Assembly: GCA_036417435.1 (NCBI GenBank) | Contig: CM070901.1 | Coordinates: 66,274,501-66,338,500 of the forward strand | Origin: Inia geoffrensis | Lineage: Eukaryota; Chordata; Mammalia; Artiodactyla; Iniidae | Length of the DNA stretch: 64,000 bases | Direction: 5' to 3' | In this document: piece by piece, positions 1-12,119 of the stretch | How positions within the stretch are numbered: the stretch's first letter is position 1 | Layout: each line of letters starts with the position of its first letter | Translations under genes and position numbers: made by a program | The notes under the pieces: generated by a model | What the model saw: the letters and a program-made list of their open reading frames with translations, nothing else | Databases searched by the model: none | What the model was told of the DNA's origin: nothing

Positions 1-129
1 AAAGATGCCTCAGGGTAAGGGGATGTGGAAGCATCAGGAGAGCAAAGAGATAATCAGAAAAGAAGACGGGATAAACTTCTTCTGACCACCGCATTAATAT
101 ACAAAGATACAACTGTGTTTGCAATCCTT

Positions 130-995
130 AAAAGAAAAAAGAAAACCTCTCTTGACCCCACTGTCTCTATGTGCTAGCATTTCATTATCTATACTTGCTG
201 TCTCTAAATCCTCTCTTCCCATTTTCTCTTGAACCTGTTCTAAAAAGGCTTTCTCCATCATCACTCCATAGCAATTCTTGTCAAGGTCAAGAAAACATGT
301 GTTTCTAAATCTAATGATCAATTCTCAGTCTTCACTTCACCTAAACTATCTGCAGCTTTTAACACAATAGATCACTTTCCCCTATTTTGCTCCATTTTCT
401 TCAGCTGGCTTCCAGGATCCCTCATTCTTTGTTTTTCTCCTACTCACTGGTTACTCCTTCTTAATCTCTATTGCCAGTTCTCCTTCTCCTACCCAACATT
501 TTCATGTTGGAGCCGGCCAGGGCTCAGACTGTGGTCATCTTTTCTACTCATACTCACTTCCTCAGTGATCTCAATCACTCACTTGGCTTTAAATTTTCTT
601 CCTATGCTAAACACTTACAAATTTAAACCTTCTATACCTTCAAGTAGACAGACCTCTCTTCCAAATTTTAGACTCATAAGTAAATCCAGCTTGCCATTCA
701 ACATCTCTCTTTGTTTTTCTAAATGAATATCTCAAACTTGATATATCAAAAACTAAACTGCTAACTTTGTCTTTCTTCAAACACTTGTTTCAGTTTCAGA
801 TAGCACTATTTGTCCATCTGCTCAGCAAAATTTATTAAGGCCATCTTTGTCTTTTCTCACATACTTCACATCTGATCCAGAAGCAGTTTCTGTTGGTTCT
901 ACCTTCAAAATGCATCCAGAATCGAACCATTCCTCAGCAGCCCCCCTTCTACCACTTACGCTAAGCCTCCACCACTTTTTATGGAGATTACTGCA
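130..995 (+). mobile_element. L2 LINE fragment, ORF2 reverse-transcriptase end (part 1)
   Basis: Old, inactive LINE-2 copy. It includes a decayed reverse-transcriptase region: around 325-378 the + strand reads like the LSAAFDTVDH block, here LSAAFNTIDH, so the catalytic Asp has become Asn. Downstream blocks follow L2 order: the gccagggctcag block near 515, then the segment ending in gttctaccttcaaaatgcatcc near 898. The element stops at 995, where an LTR has inserted, and resumes at 1491. The interruption falls inside the L2 block that normally reads continuously through attactgcaataacctcc. The left edge is approximate. Confidence 0.85.
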
Positions 996-1490
996 TGTTA
1001 CAAGTTGCATTTTGCCCCCACTCTGAAAAAATATATATTAAAGCCCTAACTCCCAGTACATCAGAACGTGACCTTATTTGGAAATAAGGTCCTTGCAGCT
1101 ATAATCAAATTAAGGTCATTTGGATGGGACCTTAACTCAATATGACTGGCATCCTTGTAAGAAGGGCAAGTTTGGACACAGAGACAGACGCACACAGAAG
1201 GAAGATGATGTAGAGACAGACACACAGAGAGAGAATGGCCATGTGAAGACACAGGCAGAGATTGGAGTTATACTGCCATAAGCCAAGGAGCACATGGAGT
1301 TACTAGAAGCTGTAAGACACAAAGGAAGAATCCTAGATCCTACTCTAGAGGCTATGGAAAGAACATGGTTTAGCCAACACCTTGATTTCAGACCTCTAGT
1401 CTCCAGAACTGTGAGAGAATACATTTCTATTGTTTAAAGCCACTCTCTGATTGTGGTACTTTGTTACACCAGCTCTAGGAAATGAATGCA
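996..1490 (+). mobile_element. MLT1-like solo LTR (ERVL-MaLR), inserted in L2
   Basis: A solo LTR of about 495 bp that begins tgtta and ends atgca. Blocks match MLT1 LTRs in order: cctaactcccagtacatcag, tgaccttatttggaaataagg, a ggcagagattgg block, the cttgatttcagacctc block and cagaactgtgagagaatac. It is flanked by a perfect 5-bp target-site duplication, ctgca, at 991-995 and 1491-1495, as expected for ERVL-type integration. Removing it and one ctgca restores a continuous L2 sequence, so it is younger than the L2. No internal retroviral genes are present. The subfamily is not assigned. Confidence 0.88.
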
Positions 1491-2155
1491 CTGCAATAAC
1501 CTCCTAATCGGTCTCCCTGCTTGTTACTCTTTCCCTAAATTTATTCCCAGCAGAGCAGCCCGAATAATCCTTTAGATGTAAATCATACTCTATCACTTCT
1601 CTACATAAAACCCTCCAATGGAGCTCTATCTTACTCAGAAGGATATTGAAGTCCTCATAATATGATGATCTATGTGGCTCTACATGTCTCCTATTACCTC
1701 TGACCTCATCTGCTCTCTCCCTCATGTACTCTGATACAGCCACCCTGCTGTTCTTCAAACACGTCCAGCATTTTCGTACTTTAGCAACCAGGCTCTAGCT
1801 GTTTCCTGTCCTGGAAGATTATTTCCCCACATATTCACATCCTTCAAGACATGGCTTAAATTTCTCCTTGAAGCACCCTATTCTGACCATTCTATTTACT
1901 ACTGCAATCCGTCCTGCCCTCAAAATCCTAATTCCCCTAATCTTAATCTACTTCTTCTTTTATTCCATAACACTTGGGATCTCCTAGCATACTTTATAAT
2001 TTTCTTATCTATTGCATTTATTTTTATTGTCTATGTTTACCCACTAGAATATAAGTTTTAGGAAGCAGAGGTTTTTATTTCCTTTGTTCACTGTTTTATC
2101 CTAAGCATCTAGAACAGTACACAGCACCCACTGGAGCTTAATAAATATTAGTTGA
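1491..2155 (+). mobile_element. L2 LINE fragment, 3' end (part 2)
   Basis: Continuation of the L2 broken by the LTR. It starts at the aataacctcctaatcggtc block and runs through tgtttcctgtcctggaa, acatccttcaagacatgg and tgtctatgtttacccactag. It ends in the typical L2 tail, with agaacagtacacagcac followed by an aataaatatt block. Together with the upstream part this is about 1.5 kb of one L2 copy. It is non-coding and decayed. Confidence 0.88.
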
Positions 2156-2273
2156 GGGACTTCCCCAGCAGTCCAGTGGTTAAGACTCCATGCTTCCACT
2201 GCAGGGGGCACAGTTTTGATCCCTGGTCAGGGAAATGAGATCCCGCATGCCACACAGCATGGCCAATAAATAA
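2156..2273 (+). mobile_element. Short CHR-type tRNA-derived SINE
   Basis: A head of gggacttccccagcagtcc followed by a box-B-like ttttgatccctgg marks a tRNA-derived cetartiodactyl SINE. This is the shortest form in the window, about 118 bp, ending in an AATA-rich tail. Imperfect 15-bp duplications, ataaatatt(a/t)gttga, lie at 2141-2155 and 2274-2288 with one difference. They use the 3' tail of the L2 as the target. It is not a tRNA gene. Confidence 0.85.
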
Positions 2274-2358
2274 ATAAATATTTGTTGAAATCAAATGAAT
2301 TTTTTGCCTCATTATTCTTCCTAGCGACAGTCCTAAGTTAAACATTGACAGAAACAGT

Positions 2359-2359
<1 letters not shown>

Positions 2360-2399
<40 letters not shown>
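2360..2399. repeat. (TG)n microsatellite, about 20 units
   Basis: Uninterrupted TG dinucleotides. Likely length-polymorphic. Alternating purine-pyrimidine tracts can adopt Z-DNA, but nothing here indicates a function. Confidence 0.97.
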
Positions 2400-2400
<1 letters not shown>

Positions 2401-2404
2401 GAGG

Positions 2405-2605
2405 AAGGGATGCAATTAGATTTAAATCCCAATACTGCTAATTTTTAGCTGGATAACTCAGAGTGAGTCACATCAAATGCCTCAATTCCATAATCATAGA
2501 ATGCACAGAATAATCCTTACATCACACAGCTGCAAAGAGTAAATTAAATAATATGTATGAAAGTACAGTAGAAAACATTCTAAAAATACCGTACGTAGTA
2601 GCATT
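2405..2605 (+). mobile_element. MIR SINE fragment
   Basis: Diverged MIR. It has a ttagatttaaatcccaatac block in the position of the MIR box-B region, then ctggataactcagagtgagtc and tgcctcaattccataatc, which correspond to the MIR core. The tail is heavily decayed. Confidence 0.65.
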
Positions 2606-3424
2606 TTGTGTGTTGATTTTTTTTCTTTATAATTCTATTCGTTGTCAATGCTCTCTGATTAACCTGGGAATTTAGTTAACCAAGAAGACATGATGTGCAA
2701 CAAGGGGAATCTGGTTTGGCATTAGGCCTATGTTTTGGCTTATAAACTTGAACTTGTGCATAGAGCATTTAAAGCCCCTGCCATAAAGGAAGACAATGAG
2801 GTGTCTGTAGAACAAAGCTAACTAACTAGGCAATGTAATATTGGCTTGTGCTTCCTCTTACTTTACCTCTGACGTGCACAGAGTGATTACCTTGATCCTT
2901 GTATTTTTTTATAGCACTTTTGACTCACTGGGTATGAACCTAAGCAAACTATTTCTAACTGCGCTTTTACTTTGCTTCAAATTCAGACATTCAGACTAAA
3001 GAAACCTTTGGCTGAAGTGAAAGATTCATTTAAAATCATGTGTTCTGAACATTACCTTGCTCAACTATATTCTTATCAGAAAAGGGAGAAAGTCATACTG
3101 ATAAGGAGAAGCAGTGCCAAAGAGTTCCAGACTCAGAGTTAACATTCTGGTACTAGTTCTCTTTCCAAAAAGTTGTCTTCAAATAATTTGCCCTCTTCGA
3201 TTAGGTATGTTTGATCTTATTTTTAAGAATGAAAAAAAGGCTATGCTGGCAGTAAAGTCCCTTTATGAATTTGGAATCTTGGCAAATTCCACATGTATAT
3301 GGCTCAGCTATGTGGGTTGGATAACAGGAACTGCAGGAATATGGTCTAGGCAACCAGCTGTGAGAGACCATCGAGGCTTGGCAGAGGGATCTCTGAGCTG
3401 GATGACCTCCTGCTCTAAAATGTA
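2606..3424. other. No recognised feature
   Basis: Apparently unique, moderately AT-rich DNA. I see no coding signature, splice-site context or known repeat. An open frame of about 100 codons near 3114-3425 has no recognisable domain and is not supported as a gene. Confidence 0.5.
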
Positions 3425-3575
3425 GTTCCTTCTTCTGTAAAATAGAAAAATAACACCCACTCCATTACAGAAGGATCAAATGATGTAGTATGTGTGACAT
3501 ATCCATTACAGGGCTTAGCACATAGCAGGATTCCCCAGAACGGTAGCAATTATTGTAATTGAAATGACCTTGAAC
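3425..3575 (+). mobile_element. MIR SINE fragment, 3' half
   Basis: Carries ccttcttctgtaaaatagaa and then gggcttagcacatagcagga, the order of the MIR 3' half. It is truncated on the 5' side. Confidence 0.65.
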
Positions 3576-3609
3576 TCACATTTGTAATCACCATTAACCA
3601 AAAGGGCCA

Positions 3610-3855
3610 TATTAACTAAAAGAGATAAAATGGTTAGGAATATTTTTTTTGAAAGAGGTGAGTCTTGTATTGGACCTGGAGGTTGTATAGGATTTTTATA
3701 AGCAGAAAGAAGGAAAAAGGCCCTTTAGGTGGGACAGTCATCATGAACAATGCTGTGAAGGTAGAGAGGAGCACAGGGTCTTTCAGAAAAAAAAGTAGAA
3801 AATCAGATGATTTAGAGGGTAAGTAATAGAATCATTAGAAGATAATATCTGATAG
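3610..3855 (-). mobile_element. Probable antisense L2 fragment
   Basis: Contains gagtcttgtattggacctgg, aaggccctttaggtggg and ggtagagaggagcacaggg. The order resembles the reverse complement of the L2 3' region, but divergence is high. The boundaries are approximate. Confidence 0.45.
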
Positions 3856-3859
3856 TGTG

Positions 3860-4537
3860 GTAGATATTTATTGTTATTGTCTATCCAGCTCCCATCCCAA
3901 CCCTTTAGTCAAGTAAAATAACTCTCCTTATTTGTGAAAAACCCATCTCATGCTATTCAGGAAGGAATGACATCTCCCTCAAGTTAAACAGGGATTATAA
4001 AATACAAAAGTAAGCAATCAGCTACCACAAAACACTTGAAGAAATTAAAACCATTAAAGAGGCAAAAATTTCCCCAAATTGAAGAACCAAATAGTTGAGG
4101 AGACAGAGTGACTATGACAAACTGAAGCAGTCATTAGAATAAATACAAATATCACCAGAGACATATGAAAGGGTTATATATTTATAACAAATAAACTATA
4201 GAGAAATTCGACATTAATAGTTTTTAAAAATGAAAGAAAAAGCTCAATAGATAGTTAAAGAGGGAATTAGGGGGTTAGAATATTAAGTGAGAAAAGTCTC
4301 TTAGAAGACAACACAAATGATGGAAAAGATGACGTAAAAGTGGGAATATTAACCAAACCAGGCCAATTAGAATCATCATTAGAACTCTTCTAATGGAGCT
4401 TATAAGAGAGAATTTCTAATGGGTTTGGATCTTGGGGAGGATGAAATCCATAGCTTCCCACTGTCATTTAGTCCATCATATGGAAGATGAAGCCAAACAA
4501 ATAAAAGGAGGACTAAGCAATACAAAAGGACAACACC
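3860..4537. other. A-rich unassigned stretch
   Basis: Rich in A on the + strand, with no confident repeat or gene match. It could be remnants of an old L1, but no diagnostic block is visible. Confidence 0.4.
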
Positions 4538-5690
4538 AGGGAGAGGGTTCAAGATGGCAGTATAGTAAGATCCTGAACTCACTTCCTCCCACCAACACAG
4601 CAAAGTTGCAACTACACGTGGAATAATTTCCATGGAAAGGGACCTGAAAACTGGATTAACAGAGCTTCCACAGCAAAGGGTAAAAGGACAACATTGAGAT
4701 GGGTAGGAGAGACAGAGATATGGAAAAACTCACACCCCAGTCACAGCAATGCACCAGCAGGAGGGATCACAAAGACATGGATCTTTTTCCCTGAGGAGTG
4801 AGGGATTCAAGCTCCACATCAGGTACCCCAGTCCCTAGATCTTGCACAGGAGAGATGAATCCCCAAAACTCCTGACTTTGAAACCCAATGTGGAATACAC
4901 CCAGGAAAACTATAGAACAGCAGCAAACAAAAAATCCACTCTTAAGGACTTGTGCACAGACTCACTTGACCCAAAAACCAAAACAGAAATAAGAGATTGA
5001 AAAGTCCACGGACCATAAGTGAAGGGGATCTACTTATTAATCTTAAAACATCTACCAGAGTCAGGAAGCTCCCTGGGGATTGAGTCTTTTATGCAATCTC
5101 AGTCTACCTTGCTAATATTGGCACTGGTGTGCTTCTCTACCTAACCAGTTAGCACTGCTGAGAGACCTGTCCACCCCAGTACCTTGGCTGGGCTTAACAG
5201 CCAGTCAAATGATAGCCCCGCCCACCAGCACCCTCCAGCAGCCTTGGCTTGACCACAGTAGGAGGGCACACACAGCTTACACAGGGCATAGGCTTTGAGT
5301 GTCTGGCTCTGGTGATCAGGTGGGATTGTGCTTCTGAGGCCCCCAGAACATCTCTTAAACAAGCCCTCTCCTTCAAGACTGGGAAGGATATACCTAATAC
5401 ATAGAAAGAAACACAGAGAATTAAGCAAAATGAGGAGACAGAGGAATATGTTCCAATCAAAAGAACAAGATAAAACCTCAGAAAAAGAACTAAACAATAG
5501 GGAGATAAGCAATCTACCTAATAAATTGTTCAAAGTCATGGCTGTAAAAATGTTCACCAAACTCAGGAGAACACATGAGAACTTCAACAAAGGGATATAA
5601 AATATAGGAGAGTAGCAAACAGAAGTTATAACTGAACTGAAAAATACACTAGAGGAGTTTAATAAAAATTATTAAGAATTTCAAAATGGC
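4538..5690 (+). mobile_element. Old L1: 5' UTR and start of ORF1, 3' end missing
   Basis: It begins with the L1 5' signature gttcaagatggcagtatag, which includes a YY1-like aagatgg. A 5' UTR of about 0.9 kb follows, then an ORF1 start. The sequence loses L1 resemblance near 5690. Most L1 copies keep the 3' end and lose the 5' end, so this one is the reverse of the usual pattern. A later deletion or rearrangement probably removed the rest. The subfamily is older than the two large L1s downstream. Confidence 0.8.
5430..5600 (+). pseudogene. L1 ORF1 N-terminal remnant
   Basis: Starts with MRRQRN, the same N-terminus as the ORF1 copies at 16443 and 36593. It continues for 56 codons with ORF1-like residues, including EISNLPNKLFKVMAVKMF, and then meets a stop. 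L1 ORF1p is an RNA-binding trimer with a coiled coil, RRM and C-terminal domain. Here only the region before the coiled coil is left, so it cannot be functional. The matching start context (caaaatg) supports the choice of Met. The open frame extends upstream to 5328, but that part corresponds to 5' UTR in the other copies. Confidence 0.8.
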
Positions 5691-6450
5691 AACAGCAGAG
5701 CATTCAACCAAGTGCAGGGCCCTTCCGAGTGCTACGCTCTGTAAGACTAGGTTGCATGCCCACAAAGGTGGCCCTGCTCCCACACATTAGTTCTCTTTTA
5801 AAACACTGTGCTTAACAGGCAAATCTTTGGTCAACAGGGATGTGGCTGGAGGAGAGAAATGGAGACCAACAGGGGAATATGACCCACAATTCTGAGTGAC
5901 ACTTTACAACATTTACTTCTGCTTCTATGTGTCTGTAACTGTCAGTGTCTCAGAAGAAACAGACAGAATCCTCCCAAAGGGGTCGCTTGAGAAAATTTAA
6001 TGAAGGGGCTTTACACATAAGTGGGGCAGAGTTCAGAGAAAGTGGGAAACCACTACCCTTCCTGGGTCTGAAAGAGCAAGGAGAAGCCATGGTTACTAGA
6101 ACTCAGGGATGCCTGTAACAGTAAGAGAGGACCAAGGAAATGACCAACTGCATTAAGTAAAGAAATCAAGTCCCTGTCAATCAAAGGCCCTAGGAAGGAG
6201 GATCACAAGAAAAATACCTCAACCCCTCTCCCCTCCTGCCCTCAATTTCCTGCCAGGGCTTTCCACTGGTGGAATTAGAAGCAAGAGGGCAAGGGACCTG
6301 GACAATACTTCCCATGATGGTCTGCCTTCAGGGCACAGAACAGAAAAGGGCTCTGGAGGGACAAATGGAACCAGTGAGACAGCCAGGGCAAAGGTAGCAC
6401 TAAGAAGCTTCTGAAAAAGAGCTAGAAAAGAATATCAAAATAACTTCTAG
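5691..6450. other. Unclassified, probably repeat-derived DNA
   Basis: The segment from about 5685 (atttcaaaatggcaacagc onward) and the segment 5936-6450 (tctcagaagaaacagacag, ctgccagggctttccactgg) look like old interspersed repeats. I cannot assign a family with confidence. No open frame has a recognisable domain. Confidence 0.35.
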
Positions 6451-7677
6451 GCCATAACAGTCATAAATATACAACACATTCTCCTTCCTATCCTAAATTA
6501 TACCCAATGTCCAACTTAGCTCACCATGAAGGCTATACACTGAGCACCAAATGGCACCAGAAATCCAATAATATAATGCCAGCCGGGTAAAAATGCCTCA
6601 GATTTAGACAATACAAGTTCCCTTCCAGAAATAAGGAAGTCAGGGCCTAGAATTAAAAGGCATGGTGAGAGGGAATAGCACCATGGGGACATCCACCTAA
6701 GAAAAGGTGAATTTAGGGGATCTCTCAGCAAGCATGACCTCTTTAAGAAATATTTAAGATGCAAGGATGGCAGAGATTCCCAGTAGATGATTTCAGAGAA
6801 GAGTAGTCAATTAAGCAATTCCAGGGGCTTGACATCATTCTGTATCCTATAAACACTGTCAATGTTCCCCTATGTGGTAAAAATCTGTGCTGAAAAATCT
6901 AAAGCAATTACTTTTGTCCTCCCAACTTTTGAGCACCTACTTCAATCAGATGAAAAGGTTGAAACAGGAGCTGAATATGTCCTTTTGTCACTATGAGGGC
7001 AGTGCTGTGCTTGATAGAAATATTCATGAAGCCAATTCATTCAAGCCGTTTTGGGGACAGGTAACAAAGGTGGTCAATTGGGACACTCAAAAACAGTAAT
7101 TGCCCAAAGAACTGGGGACAGGAACATTTGAAATCAATATCCCTTGAAAAATAAAGTGCAGCTCATTGCGTTCCTATTATAATTTTACTTTGCCTCTAAG
7201 GAAACAGTAATGACAGTTGAAAAACATTTATTTTCTCATTCTTTCCCCCATGGTATTTTGTGTTGTTGCATTTATTTTGCTGCCTTTTCATCTCTAGCTA
7301 TATATGGGACATTTTTATTATAAAAGTCAAGGGAAAACATTTCACTGTAATGTCATCCTTTAGCTGTGTGACCTCAGGCAAATCAATTCACAGAAAAATA
7401 GCCTTCTAAAGCTGAAACGAATTTTAGCATCATCTCCAAACACTCACTTTACCAGTGGGACATGGAGAGGTAGGGAATACCAAAGTCTTCAAGACAGTGA
7501 AGATAGAACTTTAACTTTATCTGCTCTAGAATGACCCCCTCTTCAGTGATGACTCGGTTCAACTCATTTTGGTCCAACTCAGTTCCATTTATTTCAATGC
7601 AATTAACATCTAAGGTGTGTCAATCACACACAGGGTGCTCTTTTAATTGACATAAGAGATTTAACAATGATGAAACA
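6451..7677. other. No recognised feature apart from a possible MIR core
   Basis: Mostly unique sequence. A short block at about 7363-7395 (agctgtgtgacctcaggcaa) is the MIR core motif but is not extended into a full copy. No coding signal is visible. Confidence 0.4.
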
Positions 7678-7892
7678 GTCCTTATCATAGCAGAGTAGAA
7701 AAGGTGTGGATTTTGACATCCAAATAATTTCCAATCCCAACTCAGCTGCTTATGAGCTGGGGGACTTTTGGAAATTTACTTGATAATTCTTAGTTCAGTC
7801 TTCACATTTGTAAAGTGATATTCAAACCACCTACCTCACAGAGTTGTAAGAATTTGATGAAATAATGGATGTAAAATCCCAATGCCATGCTA
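7678..7892 (+). mobile_element. MIR SINE
   Basis: MIR order is visible: tccaatcccaactcagctgc, gagctgggggacttttgg, agttcagtcttcacatttg, cacctacctcacagagttg. The copy is diverged. Confidence 0.75.
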
Positions 7893-8104
7893 AAATGATT
7901 GTTTTGTCTAATCCCATTTTCCTCCCTATGGGCCTCCTGGTTGGCCATTCTCTTTATTCCCGTAACACTTTGGGATACCTCTATTATAACATCAATGAAA
8001 CCATCTGTCAATAAATCTGTGGTGCTTTAAGGGGAAGATGGTGTTTTATTTATTATTGGTGATTGAAAGTGATAAGATATACGAATATGCTTCATTAACT
8101 CTAA

Positions 8105-9245
8105 GACACCTGTGGTGGTTAATTTCATGTGACATGAAACCTTGGACTGGCAAACAGAGGCCTGAGCGGAGGGGTGAGGATGAGGGTTACTGTGCCTTAG
8201 TTTTCTCCTCCACACAACCGAATATTTATAGTGTCTGAAACCAGGGAGATATTTGATGGCAAAAACGTAGACTTTGTCTCCCTTCCCACCTCCTAAAGAA
8301 AACAGGAAGAGGGCAGGCTGCACCTGGTAGGAACAATGGTTCGTCCCTCCTCCCTCCATCCCTTCTGGAAGTCTCGGGCCCTCAGTGCCTGCAACAGCTG
8401 ACTTTGGGCAAATAAAAGGGTAGGTTGTTTATTAAAAACAAATGAACTCTTAAAAATACAGCAGTGTATAATTTAGAGCAAAAGCAAGAGATACTGATAA
8501 TAAAAGCTACAAAACTCAGAGAAGAAATAGAGAAATGAAGACTGGAATGTGCATCATGCAACTAATAACTTGTATTGAATATGTTCTGTGGGCCCAGCAA
8601 TATAAGGTAATTAAAGCTGTGACTAACCAGTAAAGGCTTCGACAGGTGAGAGGTTTGAAGTGAACTTGTAAAGATAGAAAATGTTTAGCTAGACATATAA
8701 AAGGACAGTGACTTTCTGAAGAAGTAAAGACTCTAAACCAACAAACTTATTACAGATTTATGCACTTAACGTATATTAACCATCACTTGGCTAGGCGACA
8801 GTACCCAGTAATTTAACTAAACACTAACGTAGGTGTTGCTGTGAACATATTTTTACAGCTGTTGTTAACATCTTAAGTCAATAGCAGTTGACTTTAAGTA
8901 AAGGGGATTATCTTCCATCATCTGGGTGGTGCTCATCCAATCACTCAAAAGGCCTTAAGAGGAAAACTGAGATTTCCCAGAAGTAGTAGATGCAGTGTCA
9001 GCTCTTCCCTTGAGTTTGCAAATGGCAGAGCTGCCCTACAGATTTAGGGCTTGCCAGTTTCCACTATCATATAAGTCAATTCCTTGAAATAAGTCTCTTG
9101 ATATGGATATAGATAGATATAGATATAGACATAGATATATATGGTAATCCACATACATACATACACATATACATATGCATACACACATGCATATATATCC
9201 CACTAGTTCTGTTTCTTTATTAGAACCCTGACTGATATGGATTTA
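8105..9245 (+). mobile_element. Unclassified old repeat, probably disrupted
   Basis: The block tgtggtggttaatttcatgt at 8112 and the block gttctgtttctttattagaa near 9208, followed by ccctgactgat, are the recognisable start and end of a common old mammalian repeat that I cannot name with certainty. The DNA between is diverged or partly foreign. An ATAGAT/ACAT-rich simple tract sits inside near the 3' end. Confidence 0.4.
9099..9199. repeat. (ATAGAT)n / (ACAT)n simple repeat
   Basis: Compound low-complexity tract of agatat units followed by acatac units, then cacacatgcatatatat. It lies at the 3' end of the unclassified repeat. Confidence 0.9.
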
Positions 9246-9414
9246 CCCTGACTGATAGAACATCACACAAATATCTGTTGTTACCTAAAGTCCTGTCCTA
9301 ATCCCAATCCTGACCTAATCCTAAATTCAATCTCTTCCCACTTCTTATTACTGCTTAGTAAATCTTGTTAAGACACTCATTTCATCAAATTACCCTCATC
9401 GTGCCATAAACTGT

Positions 9415-9560
9415 ATGTATGATTTTAGAAACTTATTCAAATTTTCAAAGTCTCAGTTTCTTTATATTTCAAATGAAATATAAATAGGATAATGTAGGCA
9501 AAGTATCTGTAAAGTGTATGCCCCTTAATAAGTATTCAATAAATGTTTAGCTTATGTTTT
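9415..9560 (+). mobile_element. MIR SINE fragment
   Basis: Contains aagtctcagtttctttatat, then gtatgccccttaataagtat and tcaataaatgttt, in MIR 3'-half order. Confidence 0.65.
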
Positions 9561-10324
9561 ATTATTTTTATTGTCGTTGTTGGCTAGGGACAATGGAGTC
9601 TGTCCATAGTGTCATCTTTCTGACTCATATTTTAAGCTGAGGATCTCATCTACTAGAAAGAATGTCAGGAAAAATGTGATGGTATGCCAGTACCCCCAAT
9701 AACCAACAATAATAATTTGTGAGAGCTTCAGACAGTCACTTAATGTCCTCATAGCTTAATTCCTCAATGTGATAATTGCTGGCCCCAACTTTTTCATCTC
9801 TATTTTAAATAAAATTCACATATGCACACACACAAACGTGCACAAATGCACAGTACGTGCCAGACAAACTAAAAAAAACAATCAATAGAGCCGTAAATTA
9901 GGCAGCTCCAAGCTCTGTACATTGTGTCACAGGACAGATGTGGAGGAGCCAGGAGTAGAAACAAGGTAAACCCAGAGAATAAGCCAACTAGAAAGACTCC
10001 ACTCTGCGCCATGGAAGGCAGCTCAGCCAACTGGATTTCTGGAACGTATGACACAGTGGATTCAGGCAAACAATATCAGGAAAGGGCAGCAAGAGACACA
10101 GGTAACATGGAGGTGGATAGAGGGTGAAATATGGGAGTGGGGAGACAGATGCAGGGTGTTGAGGGTGGGAAGATGAAGGAGGAGGATAGGGGGAAGTCAG
10201 TACAAGTTTGGGTCAGCATCTCTGGGGAGTCCTGGCAACAGAACATTAGATTCTTTCCTGAATTGAGAATATCAGTTTCTTTGAGAGATCAGACTGTCCC
10301 TATTTCTCTTTCTCTTCCAAGCAT
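9561..10324. other. No recognised feature
   Basis: Unique-looking DNA. The open frames in it have no domain, no codon bias that I can argue from and no conserved partner, so I do not call genes. Confidence 0.45.
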
Positions 10325-10830
10325 TCATTGTCAGCCACTTACCACTCTCACTTTATTTACTTCTTCTGTATTCTCATCTCCTTCCAGAGTGGCAGCTATC
10401 ACCTACAAGCCCATTGCTCACATATCTATCATTTCAGTCCAGACCTACCTCCTGAGAATCAGATCCATCTAATTGCCTATTGACCGTTTTCTCTTATAGG
10501 TCCTGCAGTCATCTTAAACACACCATTTGCAGTGCTGAATAAGTCCTGCTTCTCCTCCAACTTCATTTTCTGTCTGTTTGGGCATCACCATCCAGCTACT
10601 TACTTCAGTCTGGGTCATTGCTATCTACTTCATTTCCTTCACCACTTTTGATTCCCTCACATATGCACTAGGTCACTTCACCCCCAGGGACATTTCTATT
10701 GTAACACTTAATGTATTGACCTATATTATTCATTTGTTTGTTTTTCTCCCTCACTAGTCTATGAGCTTTTCAAAGATAGAGAGTTAAGCATGTAACAAGC
10801 ACTTAATGAGTGATTGCTAAATACAACCCC
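10325..10830 (+). mobile_element. L2 LINE fragment with 3' end
   Basis: Diverged L2. The block aattgcctattgaccgtttt, then gtcatcttaaacacaccatt and gggcatcaccatccagctac, follow L2 ORF2 order. The tail has agtctatgagcttttcaaag and aagcacttaatgagtgattg. The central part is degraded. Confidence 0.65.
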
Positions 10831-12119
10831 AGATTTTACTGGGGGCTCTAAATGGCTCAGAGCTGAACTGGTTGACCCTGAGGTGCCCTATGTAACCCCT
10901 GATATAGAACAGTTAGGGTTGTAGGATACCATTCCCGTCATCATTCCTTTTATCTGCTTGACAATAGACAGCAACGTCATCAAACCTGCCTCTCTAGGTT
11001 CCTTCATGCACCAGAAAGCAGGCACCTGACAAGCAATCAGACCAACAGTGCCCAGTTGAGTGCATAACAGCCCCAGACCTTTTGGCCCCATTCAAGTTCC
11101 TAATTAACATAAAAACTCAGGGAGGAACGTGAGACCTGAGGAGTGTCTTGCTAATCCAGAGATGTTAGAGTTAAAAAGGACACTTTCCTTAAAATATATT
11201 TAGCTGAATAATCATATACACTGGCAACTGATTTGTATTGCTGTTAAGATATAAATCTGTTATTTGATTCAAGATATATAATCTTACTTTCTTCTGCCTC
11301 AATACCTCCATTTAGTAAAAGGAATAATCTGTGCACGTTATTTAACCTAGTATTTCCTATCACTTGGTTTACTCTCTTCTATAAGTGTAAGACCAAGTTC
11401 AACATCAACTTTGAAACAGGCTACAGATTTTCTATGAGTTGGAAGCAGACATGTGGAAGTGTGGAGAAAATGTTTGTCTGCATCACAGTAAGTATATCCT
11501 AGAAGAGCTTTCTTTTAAAGGAAAGAAATGTATATTGCTGATAGGAGAGATTTGACTAGATCTAAGATAAACCTCTCAGCTCTAAGAACCAAGGTTGCTC
11601 AACATTCGGGAGGGACTCACCCAAGCCATTGTCAATTTTTGAGGCTCCCAGTATACTAAAAATTAAATATATCAAAATAAGATTAGAAATAGTGTGACAC
11701 TTTTATATTTAAGATTCCAAATACATTAACACAAAACGTATAATATCTGCATGTTGAACTGCATTTGATCATATGCTTTGTGAACCTGATAACTGAGTCA
11801 AACAGCCCTTCTCCTACTCTTTCTTAGCTCACTCACTGCATAGGAGGTTCTGCTAAAGATTATTGCATCTTTTTAAAGAGCAAAGGAGTCTGATCCTCAT
11901 TTTCTTCCTTATTTAGTTCCCTATTAAAGCCAACTAATGTAGCAAAAAGAAACTAAATTACATGACATTTAGTTAATGTACATAATTTTTTAAAATAATT
12001 ACTGTCACCACTTTCCAGTAGATCTTGAAACCTAGAGACCTCCAGAGAGTTTTAAAACCTTTTTTTTTGTTTGTTTTTTGAGGCCATATTCCTTTTGTCT
12101 TTCACATTTAAGAATGTAA
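10831..12119. other. No recognised feature
   Basis: AT-rich unique-looking DNA. Neither a repeat nor coding sequence is recognised on either strand. Confidence 0.45.

Noticed and set aside
2360..2399. TG tract as a regulatory Z-DNA element
   Set aside because: Common microsatellite with no supporting context.
5141..5590. 149-codon open frame on the - strand
   Set aside because: Antisense of L1 5' UTR and ORF1; the sense strand explains the sequence.
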